NCBI RefSeq assembly: GCF_013623835.1
Contig: NZ_JABKDE010000001.1
Span: 372,001 to 436,000, forward strand
Length of the DNA: 64,000 bases
From: Brevibacterium oceani
GTDB taxonomy: Bacteria; Actinomycetota; Actinomycetes; Actinomycetales; Brevibacteriaceae
Direction: 5' to 3'
Shown: one piece after another, positions 34,033-42,776 of the stretch
Position numbering within the stretch: position 1 is the first letter of the stretch
Layout: each line of letters begins with the position of its first letter
Made by a program: the position numbers and the translations under genes
Notes under the pieces: model-generated
The model's input: the letters and a program-made list of their open reading frames with translations, nothing else
Told to the model about the DNA's origin: nothing
The model's database searches: none

Positions 34033-34833
34033 ATGGATCTCAACATCCGCGACCGCAAGGCCCTGGTGACGGGGGCGAGTTCGGGCATCGGACTGGAGAC
34101 GACCCGCCAGCTCCTCGCCGAAGGAGCCGTCGTCGTGATGACCGGGCCCGAACCTGATGAACTCAAAGCCGCCGTCGACGAACTCGCCGAGTTCAAGGAG
34201 CGGATCTACGCCCACGACGCGGACATCGCCGATGACGAGTCTGTTGACGCTCTCGCAGCGACCGTCGCCGCCGAGGTCGGTGACCTCGACATCCTCGTCA
34301 ATGTCGCCGGCATTCATGGGGCCGGCGGCCTGTTCCACGAGATCAGCCAGGAGGGCTGGGACCGAACCATCGACGTCGACCTCATGGGACCGGTCCGTGT
34401 CACGCGGGCGTTCCTTCCGGGACTTCGCCGAGGTAGCTGGGGCCGCATCGTGTTCGTGTCCTCCGAAGACGCGGTGCAGCCCTATGACGATGAGCTGCCG
34501 TACTGTGCGGCCAAAGCCGGCTTGCTCTCCCTGGCCAAGGGACTCTCACGCACCTACGCCTCCGAAGGACTGCTGGTCAACACCGTCTCTCCGGCGTTCA
34601 TCGCCACCGCCATGACCGACGAGATGATGAACGAGCGAGCACAGCAGAAGGGAACGAGCTTCGACGAGGCCATCGCCTCGTTCCTGCGCGAGGAGCGTCC
34701 ATTCATGGAGCTCGGTCGCCGCGGCCGACCGGAGGAGGTGTCCAAGGTGATCGCATTCCTGTGCTCGGACGCCGCGAGCTTCGTCAACGGCTCGAACTAT
34801 CGCGTGGACGCCGGATCGGTCGCAACGATCTAG
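34033..34833 (+). CDS. Short-chain dehydrogenase, 3-oxoacyl-ACP reductase-like
   Basis: A 266-residue classical SDR. Cofactor loop ALVTGASSGIGLETTRQLL, NVAG at about residues 90-93, catalytic Ser in VFVSSEDAVQ and Tyr/Lys in LPYCAAKAGLLSLAK, and the C-terminal AASFVNGSNYRVDAG. It probably oxidises a secondary or primary alcohol in series with the aldehyde dehydrogenase 41 bp upstream; inference from the operon. GGAAGGAAAC precedes the ATG. Start chosen at 34033 on that ground. Confidence 0.9.
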   Translation: MDLNIRDRKALVTGASSGIGLETTRQLLAEGAVVVMTGPEPDELKAAVDELAEFKERIYAHDADIADDESVDALAATVAAEVGDLDILVNVAGIHGAGGLFHEISQEGWDRTIDVDLMGPVRVTRAFLPGLRRGSWGRIVFVSSEDAVQPYDDELPYCAAKAGLLSLAKGLSRTYASEGLLVNTVSPAFIATAMTDEMMNERAQQKGTSFDEAIASFLREERPFMELGRRGRPEEVSKVIAFLCSDAASFVNGSNYRVDAGSVATI

Positions 34834-34899
34834 TGCGCCACACCGCACCGAACACCGAATACAGGCACGGCAGAGACGACAGGAAGAGGAGCATTCGAC

Positions 34900-36081
34900 A
34901 TGGCTGAGTTCCGATATGTGATCATCGGCGGCGGCATGGCCGCTGACTCCGCGGCCCAGGGAATCAGGGAGATCGACAAGGACGGTTCGATCGCCATCAT
35001 CAGCGATGACGTCGACGAGCCCTATACGCGTCCCGCGCTGAGCAAGCGACTGTGGACCGACGAGAGCTTCGACGAGAGCGACAACTACTTCGACACCGCC
35101 GAGTCGACCGGAGCCCGGATCAGCCTCCGCACGGAGGCGACCGAGGTCGACGTCGACGCGAAATCCGTGAGGACGACCCTCGGCGACTTCACCTATGACA
35201 AGCTGCTCTTCGCCACCGGCGGGCGCCCGAAGGGCATCGATCTGGACGAAGGCGAGCGGGTCATCCGCTTCCGCGAATTCGCCGACTACCGCCGTCTTCG
35301 GGACCTGTCGGGGCAGAATCTGAGCATCGCTGTCATCGGCGGCGGCTTCATCGGCACCGAACTCGCCGCCGCCCTGGTGCAGAACACGACCCGAACGACT
35401 CTGATCTTCGACGACGACACCCTCGGCGGCTCCATCTTCCTGCCGGACCTCGCCAAGCAGTTCCACGAACTCTATCGCAGCCACGGAGTGACTCTCGTAC
35501 CGAGCACGAAGGCCTCGGGTGGGCACGTCGACGGCGATCGAGTGGTGCTCGACTGCGACGGCGAGTCCCATGAGTTCGACGCAGTGGTCGTCGGCCTCGG
35601 CATCGAACCGGCGACCGAGCTCGCAGAGGATGCGGGACTGGAGACCGATGACGGGATCATCGTCGACGAATCGCTGCGGACCTCGAAGCCGGACGTCTTC
35701 GCGGCCGGAGACGTTGCTCGCTATCCGGACAGGCTCCTCGGACGACAACGAGTCGAACACGTCGACAACGCCACCCAGATGGGCAAGACCGTCGGGCGGA
35801 TCATGGCCGGCGCGAACGAGTCCTACACCCACACGCCGTACTTCTACACGAATGTCTTCGACTTCGGCTACCAGGCGGTCGGCGAGCTCGATCCCGCTCT
35901 GCGCACCGTCGAAGACTGGCAGAAGCCCCATACGGACGGCGTGGTCTACTACCTCGGCGAGGACGGACGCGTCCGCGGAATTCTCATGGTGAATATGGAG
36001 GGCCGACTCGATGACGCTCGGGAGGTCCTGGCCGAGGACTGGGAGCACTCACCGGGCGATCTCGTGAACAGGATCTCGTGA
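34900..36081 (+). CDS. FAD-dependent NAD(P)H oxidoreductase (AIF/ferredoxin reductase-like)
   Basis: A 393-residue two-dinucleotide-domain flavoprotein. FAD binds at YVIIGGGMAADSAAQGI, NAD(P)H at IAVIGGGFIGTELAAALV (about residues 145-162), and the second FAD contact is SKPDVFAAGDVARYPD. The C-terminal domain (about 300-393) has HTPYFYTNVFDFGYQAVGEL, as in apoptosis-inducing-factor and rubredoxin/ferredoxin reductases. No ferredoxin gene is adjacent, so its electron acceptor is unclear. Third gene of the catabolic operon; AGGAAGAGGAG precedes the ATG. Confidence 0.88.
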   Translation: MAEFRYVIIGGGMAADSAAQGIREIDKDGSIAIISDDVDEPYTRPALSKRLWTDESFDESDNYFDTAESTGARISLRTEATEVDVDAKSVRTTLGDFTYDKLLFATGGRPKGIDLDEGERVIRFREFADYRRLRDLSGQNLSIAVIGGGFIGTELAAALVQNTTRTTLIFDDDTLGGSIFLPDLAKQFHELYRSHGVTLVPSTKASGGHVDGDRVVLDCDGESHEFDAVVVGLGIEPATELAEDAGLETDDGIIVDESLRTSKPDVFAAGDVARYPDRLLGRQRVEHVDNATQMGKTVGRIMAGANESYTHTPYFYTNVFDFGYQAVGELDPALRTVEDWQKPHTDGVVYYLGEDGRVRGILMVNMEGRLDDAREVLAEDWEHSPGDLVNRIS

Positions 36082-36224
36082 ACTGATTCCCCGGGACAGA
36101 CCCGCGGGAGTCGTAGACTACTCGCCTTCGGGCATTCCCACCATGCCTTGTCGGCCCCGCGGAGTGTGCTTAGACTTCCTGGCAATCAGGGGACTCTGTC
36201 CCGGAATTGTCCAGGAGGCGTGAG

Positions 36225-38066
36225 ATGAGCGAGAAGATCGAACTCGGGACGATCAAGACCGATGTGCCGGCCCGGTTGGATCGGCTGCCATGGGCCCGGT
36301 TCCACTGGATGGTCGTCGTCGGACTCGGCAGTGTGTGGATCCTCGACGGACTCGAGGTCACGATGGTCGGCAACGTCGCGGCTCGGATGACCGAAGAGGG
36401 CAGCGGCATCGACATGACCGCAGGGCAGATCGGCACCGCCGGAGCCATCTACGTCCTCGGTGCCTGTGTCGGCGCAATCGTCTTCGGCCAGCTCACCGAC
36501 CGTTTCGGTCGCCGCAAGCTCTTCCTCATCACTCTCGTGCTCTATCTCGTCGCCACGGTCGCCACGGCGTTCTCGTTCTCTCCCTGGTACTTCTTCCTCG
36601 TCCGCTTCCTCACCGGTGCCGGCATCGGCGGCGAGTACGCGGCTGTGAACTCTGCCATCGACGAACTCATCCCGGCCCGCGTCCGCGGTCGCATCGACCT
36701 CATCATCAACGGCTCCTACTGGCTCGGTGCCGCAGGCGGGGCGGCGACGACCCTGCTCCTGCTCAACACCGACATCCTGCCGAAGATGATCGGCTGGCGT
36801 CTGGCCTTCGCCGTCGGCATGCTGCTGGCGATCTTCGTCTTCGTCGTGCGGAAGAACGTGCCCGAAAGCCCGCGCTGGCTGTTCATCCACGGCCGGAACG
36901 ACGATGCCGAACGCATCGTCGGAGAGATCGAAGACGGCATCGAGTCGGAGACCTCACAGACGCTGCCGCCGCCGAAGAAGACCATCACCGTCCGGCAGCG
37001 GAAGACGATCTCGTTCGCCGAGATCATGAAGGTCGCGTTCACGATCTACCCCAAACGGGCGGTCCTCTGTCTCGTCCTCTTCGTCGGGCAGGCGTTCCTC
37101 TACAACGGCATCACCTTCAACCTGGGGACGATCTTCAACGGATTCTACGGAGTCGCGGCAGCCACCGTGCCGATCTTCATCATCCTGTGGTCCCTGAGCA
37201 ACTTCGCCGGCCCCGTCGTCCTCGGCAGACTCTTCGACACGATCGGTCGGAAGCCGATGATCTCGTTCAGCTACCTCGGATCCGCGGTCGTCGCAGTCGT
37301 CCTCGCGCTCGTCTTCAACGCCGAGGTCGGCGGCGAATGGCTCTTCCTCCTCATCCTCATCGTCTGCTTCTTCCTCGCCTCGTCCGGAGCCAGTGCGGCC
37401 TACCTCACCGTCAGCGAGATCTTCCCGATGGAGACCCGAGCACTGGCCATCGCGTTCTTCTACGCCATCGGCACCGCCGCCGGAGGCATCGCCGGGCCGC
37501 TGCTCTTCGGCGGCATGATCGAGTCCGGCGACCGCTCCCAGGTGGCCTGGGCGTTCTGCATCGGGGCGGCTGTCATGGCGCTCGGCGGCGTGGCCGAACT
37601 GATCTTCGGAGTCAAGGCGGAAGGTGCCGACCTCGAAGACATCGCCCGACCCCTGACAGCTGAGGACGCTGAGAGTGCCGAAGGCGCCGCGGAGAGCGGT
37701 GCCGAACCGACCGAGCGCAGCGAGCGGGCAGACTCCGCCGGCACGGCCGAATCGTCGGCGGGACCCGAAGCTCGAAGCCGAGGAGATCGCCTGCGTCCGG
37801 GCCCGGGATCGGTCGGCGTCTATGCCCCGTGGCCTTCGGTGTCCTCACGCGTGGTCCCGCCCGAGGTCTCGGCCAACGAGGTCAACGGCATCATCGATTT
37901 CGTCCGCGACATGGAACCTGTCGGAGAGGTGGAGCTCTACCGTGCGATCGGGGCTCGCCGATGGGGCCCCGGACGCTTCCGTGCCGCGGTGCGGGAAGCG
38001 ATTCGACAGGGAGCAGTCCATCGCAATCGCCGAGGCAGGCTCGAGTACCGAGGCGACCGGTCATAG
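36225..38066 (+). CDS. MFS sugar/metabolite:H+ symporter with C-terminal winged-helix-like extension
   Basis: A 613-residue protein. Residues 20-470 form a 12-helix sugar-porter-like MFS domain: QLTDRFGRRKLFLITLVLYL in loop 2-3, RFLTGAGIGGEYAAVNSAID, and VPESPRWLFIHGRNDDAERI after helix 6. An Ala/Glu-rich linker (about 475-530) leads to a C-terminal module of about 85 residues (IIDFVRDMEPVGEVELYRAI, then RWGPGRFRAAVREAIRQGAV and RRGRLEYRGD), which looks like a winged helix. Family transporters end near residue 460, so this is a real extension. AGGAGG precedes the ATG at 36225. Likely importer of the operon's substrate. Confidence 0.85.
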   Translation: MSEKIELGTIKTDVPARLDRLPWARFHWMVVVGLGSVWILDGLEVTMVGNVAARMTEEGSGIDMTAGQIGTAGAIYVLGACVGAIVFGQLTDRFGRRKLFLITLVLYLVATVATAFSFSPWYFFLVRFLTGAGIGGEYAAVNSAIDELIPARVRGRIDLIINGSYWLGAAGGAATTLLLLNTDILPKMIGWRLAFAVGMLLAIFVFVVRKNVPESPRWLFIHGRNDDAERIVGEIEDGIESETSQTLPPPKKTITVRQRKTISFAEIMKVAFTIYPKRAVLCLVLFVGQAFLYNGITFNLGTIFNGFYGVAAATVPIFIILWSLSNFAGPVVLGRLFDTIGRKPMISFSYLGSAVVAVVLALVFNAEVGGEWLFLLILIVCFFLASSGASAAYLTVSEIFPMETRALAIAFFYAIGTAAGGIAGPLLFGGMIESGDRSQVAWAFCIGAAVMALGGVAELIFGVKAEGADLEDIARPLTAEDAESAEGAAESGAEPTERSERADSAGTAESSAGPEARSRGDRLRPGPGSVGVYAPWPSVSSRVVPPEVSANEVNGIIDFVRDMEPVGEVELYRAIGARRWGPGRFRAAVREAIRQGAVHRNRRGRLEYRGDRS

Positions 38067-38369
38067 ACCGGTTTCGTCGGTCAGCGGGGCTCGCGGAGGC
38101 GGCGGAAGCATATCGATGAGTTCATTGACGGCCTCGGCCAGAATGTCGTGCTGATAGGGCGTGAGGAAGTAGGCCTCGTGGAGGTAGGCGTCGAGTTCGT
38201 ATTCGGTGAGATCACCGCCGAGGCTGACATAGTGCAGCCACATTCCGAAAACCGACATGTTCCAGAATTCGGCAACCTCTTTGAGTTTCCTCCGTCTTCT
38301 GATCGCTTGCTCGTCTGAGAACTCGGTGCCGGATCGGGGATCGATGCGCTTCGGGTTCTGATCGTCCAT
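38061..38369 (-). CDS. Small soluble hypothetical protein
   Basis: A 102-residue protein I do not recognise. It is helical and charged at the N-terminus (SDEQAIRRRRKLKEVAEFWN) and aromatic in the middle (MWLHYVSLGGDLTEYELDAY, then LHEAYFLTPYQHDILAEAVN), with a Pro-rich end. Its stop overlaps the convergent MFS gene by 6 bp. No clear ribosome site is seen before the ATG. The 252 bp behind it, up to the GNAT-like gene, hold no other convincing feature. Confidence 0.6.
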   Translation of the reverse strand: MDDQNPKRIDPRSGTEFSDEQAIRRRRKLKEVAEFWNMSVFGMWLHYVSLGGDLTEYELDAYLHEAYFLTPYQHDILAEAVNELIDMLPPPPRAPLTDETGL

Positions 38370-38621
38370 TCGTCTGCTGATTCGGCTCGTGGATCGGCAA
38401 CAGGAAGTCTGTCCTGTCGGGTTCCAGAAAGTCTATGTTCAGCTTCTCGATCGAGGCTAGGGGCGATCGGCAATCGGCTTGCCGCAGCTGAATCGCCGCG
38501 AGGTGCATCGCCGAGGATGGGGACCTGAAGACGGCCACAGTCGGTGATCTTGTGGAGAAGATGTCAGAGTGAGACCACAGGCGGCTGCAGCGAAAGAGGA
38601 TCGACAGATGCAGTCGATGCC

Positions 38622-38942
38622 CTATTCGACGGATTTCTCGTGCTTGCGCCCCACGCTCTTGGGCAGAGTCTGCATCTGGGCGGCGATGACGGGGTCGCTG
38701 TCGATGTGCTTGCGTGCGATCGGGCACGAGACGGTGATCGGGATCCGCCGATTGAGCGAGTCATCGAGAGCCAGGCGCAGAAGTTCGCGGCAGTGGCGTT
38801 CGGAATCGAGTGGCTCAATGGCTTCGCAGTAGACGAACATGATCTCGTCCGGTGTGATCGTGTAGTGAAGCGAGGCGACGAGCTTCCCGGGAAGGTAGAG
38901 ATCGAATTTGGAAGCTTCGCTGTTGTTGAGCAACGTGTACAC
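38622..38942 (-). CDS. Small GNAT-like (YjdJ-type) N-acetyltransferase domain protein
   Basis: About 106 residues. ASKFDLYLPGKLVASLHYTI, then EIMFVYCEAIEPLDSERHCRELLRLALDD and ITVSCPIARKHIDSDP, follow the plan of the very short YjdJ/GtaT-type acetyltransferase-like domains. The usual acetyl-CoA loop (GxG) is replaced by LDSERHC, so catalysis is doubtful. The GTG at 38942 is picked because AGGGGA lies about 6 bp upstream; the frame itself extends further. Confidence 0.55.
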   Translation of the reverse strand: MYTLLNNSEASKFDLYLPGKLVASLHYTITPDEIMFVYCEAIEPLDSERHCRELLRLALDDSLNRRIPITVSCPIARKHIDSDPVIAAQMQTLPKSVGRKHEKSVE

Positions 38943-39060
38943 AGTGGTCCCCTTGAGTTCAGGAAGGAGGCCATCTGCTTGACCGACTCTCAGCTTAGTC
39001 CAGCGGCGCACCGGACAACAAGCGGCAGGTCGATGAGAAGGAGAATCCCTGCGTGCCTGA

Positions 39061-39840
39061 TCAGTCGGTGACCATGCCCGGCAGCGCACCGGTGCGGACG
39101 AACTCCTCGGCGACCTCACGCAGCTTCATGTTCGTCTTCGAGCTCACCTTCGTGAGCAGCAGGAACGCATCGTGCTCACTGATCTTTTGCCGTTCCATGA
39201 GGATCCCCTTGGCTTGGCCGATGAGATCCCGCGAGGCCACCGCCTCATAGAGCTGTCCCTGCTTCTGAGCATTGGCCAGAGCCAGGGAGGCATGGGCGGC
39301 CACCCCGCTTCCGATGTCCTCCGCTGCCTGGTCGAAGGCGCGGGGCGTCTTCGAGTAGAGATTGAGAGCGCCGAGGCTGTCGACCTCGACGAAGAGCTGG
39401 AAGGCGAGCATGCTCCTCACTCCTTCCGCGACTGCGTTGGAGGCGAACCGGGGCCAGGGAGTGGGATCGGTGAGATCCGGGGCCCGGACGATGCGATGCT
39501 CGAGGATGGAGTCGAAGCACGGTCCTTCGTGCAGCTCCGACTGCAGTGCATCCAGTCGCTCGGGGACCACGTCCGAGGGAGCTCGGGACCGGATGAGGTC
39601 ACCACGGGTGACGATCGAGAGCGACGCGTAATCCGCCCCCGGAATGATTCGCAGTGCTTCGTCCACCATCGCCTTGAGGACGAGGTCATCGGGTTCGAGC
39701 ACGAGTGAGCGTGCCCATTCGCCGATCTGCGCCGTCAGTCGGTGCCGTTCGGCATCGGTATCAGTGGGTGCCGAATCCGTAGCCGCATCGCGGTGTGTCT
39801 CAAGATCGTCGTCGGTCGATTCTGCTGAGGTCTCGTGCAT
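39061..39840 (-). CDS. GAF-ANTAR antitermination regulator
   Basis: A 259-residue cytosolic protein. A GAF sensor (about residues 45-185; LRIIPGADYASLSIVTRGDL, and SMLAFQLFVEVDSLGALNLY) is followed by an ANTAR RNA-binding domain (about 200-250; LIGQAKGILMERQKISEHDA, then LLTKVSSKTNMKLREVAEEF). ANTAR proteins bind paired hexaloop hairpins in leader RNAs and stop termination; this single-protein form suits a redox or small-molecule signal. A partner histidine kinase is absent. Start ATG 39840, with GGAG 11 bp upstream. Confidence 0.9.
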   Translation of the reverse strand: MHETSAESTDDDLETHRDAATDSAPTDTDAERHRLTAQIGEWARSLVLEPDDLVLKAMVDEALRIIPGADYASLSIVTRGDLIRSRAPSDVVPERLDALQSELHEGPCFDSILEHRIVRAPDLTDPTPWPRFASNAVAEGVRSMLAFQLFVEVDSLGALNLYSKTPRAFDQAAEDIGSGVAAHASLALANAQKQGQLYEAVASRDLIGQAKGILMERQKISEHDAFLLLTKVSSKTNMKLREVAEEFVRTGALPGMVTD

Positions 39841-39980
39841 CAGAGATGGCACTCCAATCGTTCTTCAGATGTCGTCCCTGTGATCGCTGACTCCAGTATT
39901 CGTCCACGTCGGGCCCTCGTCAATGGTCATCGACGGTGGTCTTCCGTCGCCGTCCCCGGAGCCCGCGGGGAAGTGTCCCT

Positions 39981-41117
39981 TCATCGCAGAGTCGACTTCA
40001 GCTCCTCGATGCGTGCGGTGAGTCCGGCGATGTCGAGTCCCTGACTCTTCTCGTGCAGTTCCCGAGTCTGTTCGGGACAGAGGATGCCGGATGCGATGAG
40101 TCGGGAGACAGGTGTGTCCGGCCGATCGTATTCGCGTCGCCGCTCTCCCGCGGGAGTGAGACGCCAACCCATTGGGTTCTTCACGGGCATGAAGTAGTTG
40201 AGGCGGTCGGCCAGAGCCGACCACAGCTTGTTGACTCTCGCGATCGCGGGATCGAGGTGGTGCGGCGTGCCGAGCGGGAGGTCAAGTCCGCTGAACGTCC
40301 GATCGGGCACGCGAGACCCGTGTCGCAGATCGCTCATGCAGTGGAATTCGATGAGGTTGTCCTTCGCCCACGTCTCGATGGCGCTGTCCGGAACCGCAGA
40401 CGGGAGCAAGACTCCGGTGACGATAAAAGGCACCGCGCGGACCATCTGCGCGAGCATGTCGACGACCTGCGTGCCGGGGGCGAAGGTCCTCGTGCACACC
40501 CACCCGATCTCGACGTCGGTGAATGTCACTGTGATGCAGTCCTCGTCGGACGGTGTCGTGATTGTCAGCATTTCGACGAGGAAGTAACCGGGTTCGGCCT
40601 CGAGGAGCGAACGCATGCGCTGTCGCGGAAGCGAGGAGCGCATTCCCGCCCCGGTGCCGGTCAACCACGAATCGTCGTGGTCGCCGGCCTTGGCGCCGCG
40701 CAGGTACCGATCGATCGTCGCCGCGGAGATATCGAGGAGCTCCCTTCGCACCGAGGACGAATAACCGTGCCGTCCCTCACGGAGGTGGCCGTGCCTCTCC
40801 AAGGAGTCCAGACAGACGGACATCCCCGCCTCGAGGTACTTGCCGCAGGGGCGGCCGGAGGCCCTCCACACCAGTTCGAGAGCCTGCTGGGCACGGGGCG
40901 AGAACTTCTTCGGCCTGAGGCGGCGGCGGTCGACGACGGAGGCGGGGGAGACCCCGGCCCTGATCTGGTGGAACTGGCTGCGCAGCTGGTGGCGCGCGTG
41001 ATCGCGAGTCCAACCGGTCGCCTCGGTGAGCGTGTCGAGGATCGTGCCTTTGTCCTTGCGCGACGATGCCTGATAAGAGCGAGCGTAGGTGCGGGCCAAC
41101 TGGATGGGCGAAGTCAT
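39981..41117 (-). CDS. Transposase-derived protein without DDE residues (domesticated)
   Basis: A 378-residue relative of integrase-catalytic transposases. The N-terminal DNA-binding half is well preserved (DTLTEATGWTRDHARHQLRS, RRRLRPKKFSPRAQQALELV, GRPCGKYLEAGMSVCLDSLE, DISAATIDRYLRG). In the catalytic half, where relatives have F-E-V-D-T, this protein has FLVEML; where they have a D-x-D-N-G-S-E-F motif, it has VLLPSAVPDSAIETW. The third acidic residue is not recognisable either. There are no inverted repeats at the ends. The ATG at 41117 has GGAGGA 7 bp upstream, so it seems expressed as a host protein. Confidence 0.8.
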   Translation of the reverse strand: MTSPIQLARTYARSYQASSRKDKGTILDTLTEATGWTRDHARHQLRSQFHQIRAGVSPASVVDRRRLRPKKFSPRAQQALELVWRASGRPCGKYLEAGMSVCLDSLERHGHLREGRHGYSSSVRRELLDISAATIDRYLRGAKAGDHDDSWLTGTGAGMRSSLPRQRMRSLLEAEPGYFLVEMLTITTPSDEDCITVTFTDVEIGWVCTRTFAPGTQVVDMLAQMVRAVPFIVTGVLLPSAVPDSAIETWAKDNLIEFHCMSDLRHGSRVPDRTFSGLDLPLGTPHHLDPAIARVNKLWSALADRLNYFMPVKNPMGWRLTPAGERRREYDRPDTPVSRLIASGILCPEQTRELHEKSQGLDIAGLTARIEELKSTLR

Positions 41118-41261
41118 GATGGCATCCTCCGAATCGGATCGAGGAGCCGCCGGCGGCTCCCGTGGTGCCAATGACGCTATTGAGGACTCAGTTCGTGCGG
41201 AAGGGCCTTGACAGATCCTCAGGTTTCGACCTCGCAGCCCGAGCAACCTCGGGATCCTCGA

Positions 41262-41285
41262 TGACCGTCCTGGACTGGACGGTCA
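41262..41285. terminator. Stem-loop at end of SDR/ku operon
   Basis: TGACCGTCC pairs perfectly with GGACGGTCA around 6 bases. The stem overlaps the SDR stop codon, at the 3' end of the ku-chaB-SDR gene run. Confidence 0.65.
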
Positions 41286-42176
41286 GGGTGTGGGCTGGCC
41301 GCCGTTGACGTTGAGGGTCTCACCGATGACGTAGCTCGACTCCGACGAGGTGAGGAAGACGTAAGCGGGAGCCAGCTCCGTCGGCTGTCCGGCCCGGCCC
41401 AGCGGAGTGTTCTTCCCGAAGTGCGGCAGAGCGTCCTTCGGCTGTCCGTCCGAGACCTGCAGCGGGGTCCAGATCGGCCCCGGTGCCACGGAATTCACCC
41501 GGATGCCCTTCGGAGCGAGCTGAGTGGCCAGCCCCTTCGTGAAGTTGTTGATCGCGGCCTTCGTCGACGCATAGTCGATGAGGTGGGCGGAGGGCGAATA
41601 CGCTTGAACGGAAGTGCTGTTGACGATCGTCGATCCGGGCTCGAGGTGCTCGAGCGCGGCCTGGGAGACCCGGAACATCGCGTGGATGTTCGTCCGGAAA
41701 GTGTCCTCCCACTGCTCGTCCGTGAGATCGGCGATGTCTTCGACGGCGATCTGTCGGCCGGCATTGTTGACCAGCGCATCGAGTCCGCCCAGTTCCGCGG
41801 CCGCCCGCCGGACCACCTCGCGGCAGTAGTCGGGGTCGGACAGGTCTCCCGGCAGCGGCACGGCCTTGCGACCGGCCTGGCGGATGACCTCGCAGACGTG
41901 CTGGGCGTCTTCCTCCTCGGCTGGCAGATAGGACAGAGCGACATCGGCTCCCTCACGGGCGAAGGCGATCGCGACAGCGGATCCGATGCCGGAGTCCGAG
42001 CCGGTGATCAGCGCCCTGCGGCCGCGGAGCCTTCCGGTGCCGGTGTAGCTGTCCTCACCGCGGTCCGTGCCGGGAATGAGCTCGGCGTCGAGCCCCGGTT
42101 CGGGCTGATCCTGCTTCGGCGGTGAGATGTCGGGGAATCGGTTGACTGGGTCTTGGAAGGTCAGCTGGTCGCTCAT
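41283..42176 (-). CDS. Short-chain dehydrogenase, general stress GSP39-like
   Basis: A 297-residue SDR with an extended N-terminus (DISPPKQDQPEPGLDAELIP, GTDRGEDSYTGTGRL) typical of the general-stress SDR group (YhdG/YdaD-like). Cofactor loop ALITGSDSGIGSAVAIAFAR, NNAGRQ, and catalytic Ser and Tyr/Lys in NSTSVQAYS and DYASTKAAINNFTK. Substrate unknown. GAGGAAGACG precedes the ATG. It lies 136 bp downstream of the ChaB-like gene on the same strand and may be cotranscribed with ku. Confidence 0.88.
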   Translation of the reverse strand: MSDQLTFQDPVNRFPDISPPKQDQPEPGLDAELIPGTDRGEDSYTGTGRLRGRRALITGSDSGIGSAVAIAFAREGADVALSYLPAEEEDAQHVCEVIRQAGRKAVPLPGDLSDPDYCREVVRRAAAELGGLDALVNNAGRQIAVEDIADLTDEQWEDTFRTNIHAMFRVSQAALEHLEPGSTIVNSTSVQAYSPSAHLIDYASTKAAINNFTKGLATQLAPKGIRVNSVAPGPIWTPLQVSDGQPKDALPHFGKNTPLGRAGQPTELAPAYVFLTSSESSYVIGETLNVNGGQPTP

Positions 42177-42312
42177 CGTCTTCCTCCTCGATTGTGGGTG
42201 TGCGTCTGTTGGGACAGCGGGGCGGAGGTCCGGAGGTCATCACTGCAGTCCCGGCGTTCGGCTGTCGAACAATCTCTCCATGCCGCTCCGGTTTCGTCGC
42301 GTGAGCCGCTCA

Positions 42313-42729
42313 TCAGGAATTCTGCTTCGTCTTCCGCTTGCTCTCCTTCTCGAGTGCATCGACGAGCTCCTTCTTCGTCATCGACGAACGTCCCGAGATC
42401 TTCAGCCTCTTCGCCTGCTCGTAGAGGTGCTCTTTCGATGCTTTTGCGTCGACTCCGCCGGCGGTCCTGCGGTCGGTGTTCTTGCCGCCGGCGCTCTGTG
42501 CGTCCGACGGGCCGGAGGAGGCCTTCTCCTCCCATCTGTCGCCGACCTTCTCATAGCTGTGTTTGAGCGCGTCGTAGGCGACCTGGTGAGCGCGCTTCTC
42601 GTCTCCGTATTGGTCGATGGCCGAGTCGTAGGCCTTGGCGAAGGTCCGCTGAGCCTTCTTGCTCGACTTCTCCAGCGTCGAGGGAAGTTCGCTCTCCTTC
42701 GGCTTTCCTGTCTTCGTCGTCTTCGGCAT
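42313..42729 (-). CDS. ChaB-family protein with C-terminal SAP/Rho-N-like helix pair
   Basis: A 138-residue, highly charged protein. Residues 8-65 form a ChaB domain (ELPSTLEKSSKKAQRTFAKA, then YDSAIDQYGDEKRAHQVAYD). A linker follows, then a C-terminal helix-extended-loop-helix (about 100-132; LYEQAKRLKISGRSSMTKKE, then LVDALEKES) like the SAP and Rho N-terminal DNA/RNA-binding folds. It is 47 bp downstream of ku on the same strand, so probably in its operon. AAGGAG lies 9 bp before the ATG at 42729. Confidence 0.8.
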   Translation of the reverse strand: MPKTTKTGKPKESELPSTLEKSSKKAQRTFAKAYDSAIDQYGDEKRAHQVAYDALKHSYEKVGDRWEEKASSGPSDAQSAGGKNTDRRTAGGVDAKASKEHLYEQAKRLKISGRSSMTKKELVDALEKESKRKTKQNS

Positions 42730-42776
42730 GGTGGAACAGCTCCTTCGTGGTCGGTTCCAGGTTTCGGTCCGGCTTC

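Noticed and set aside
34546..36048. 500-codon open frame antisense to the SDR and FAD oxidoreductase genes
   Set aside because: The + strand genes have intact motifs and ribosome sites; the antisense frame has none and reflects high GC.
39981..41117. Active insertion sequence
   Set aside because: No terminal inverted repeats or target duplications are seen, and the catalytic residues are missing.
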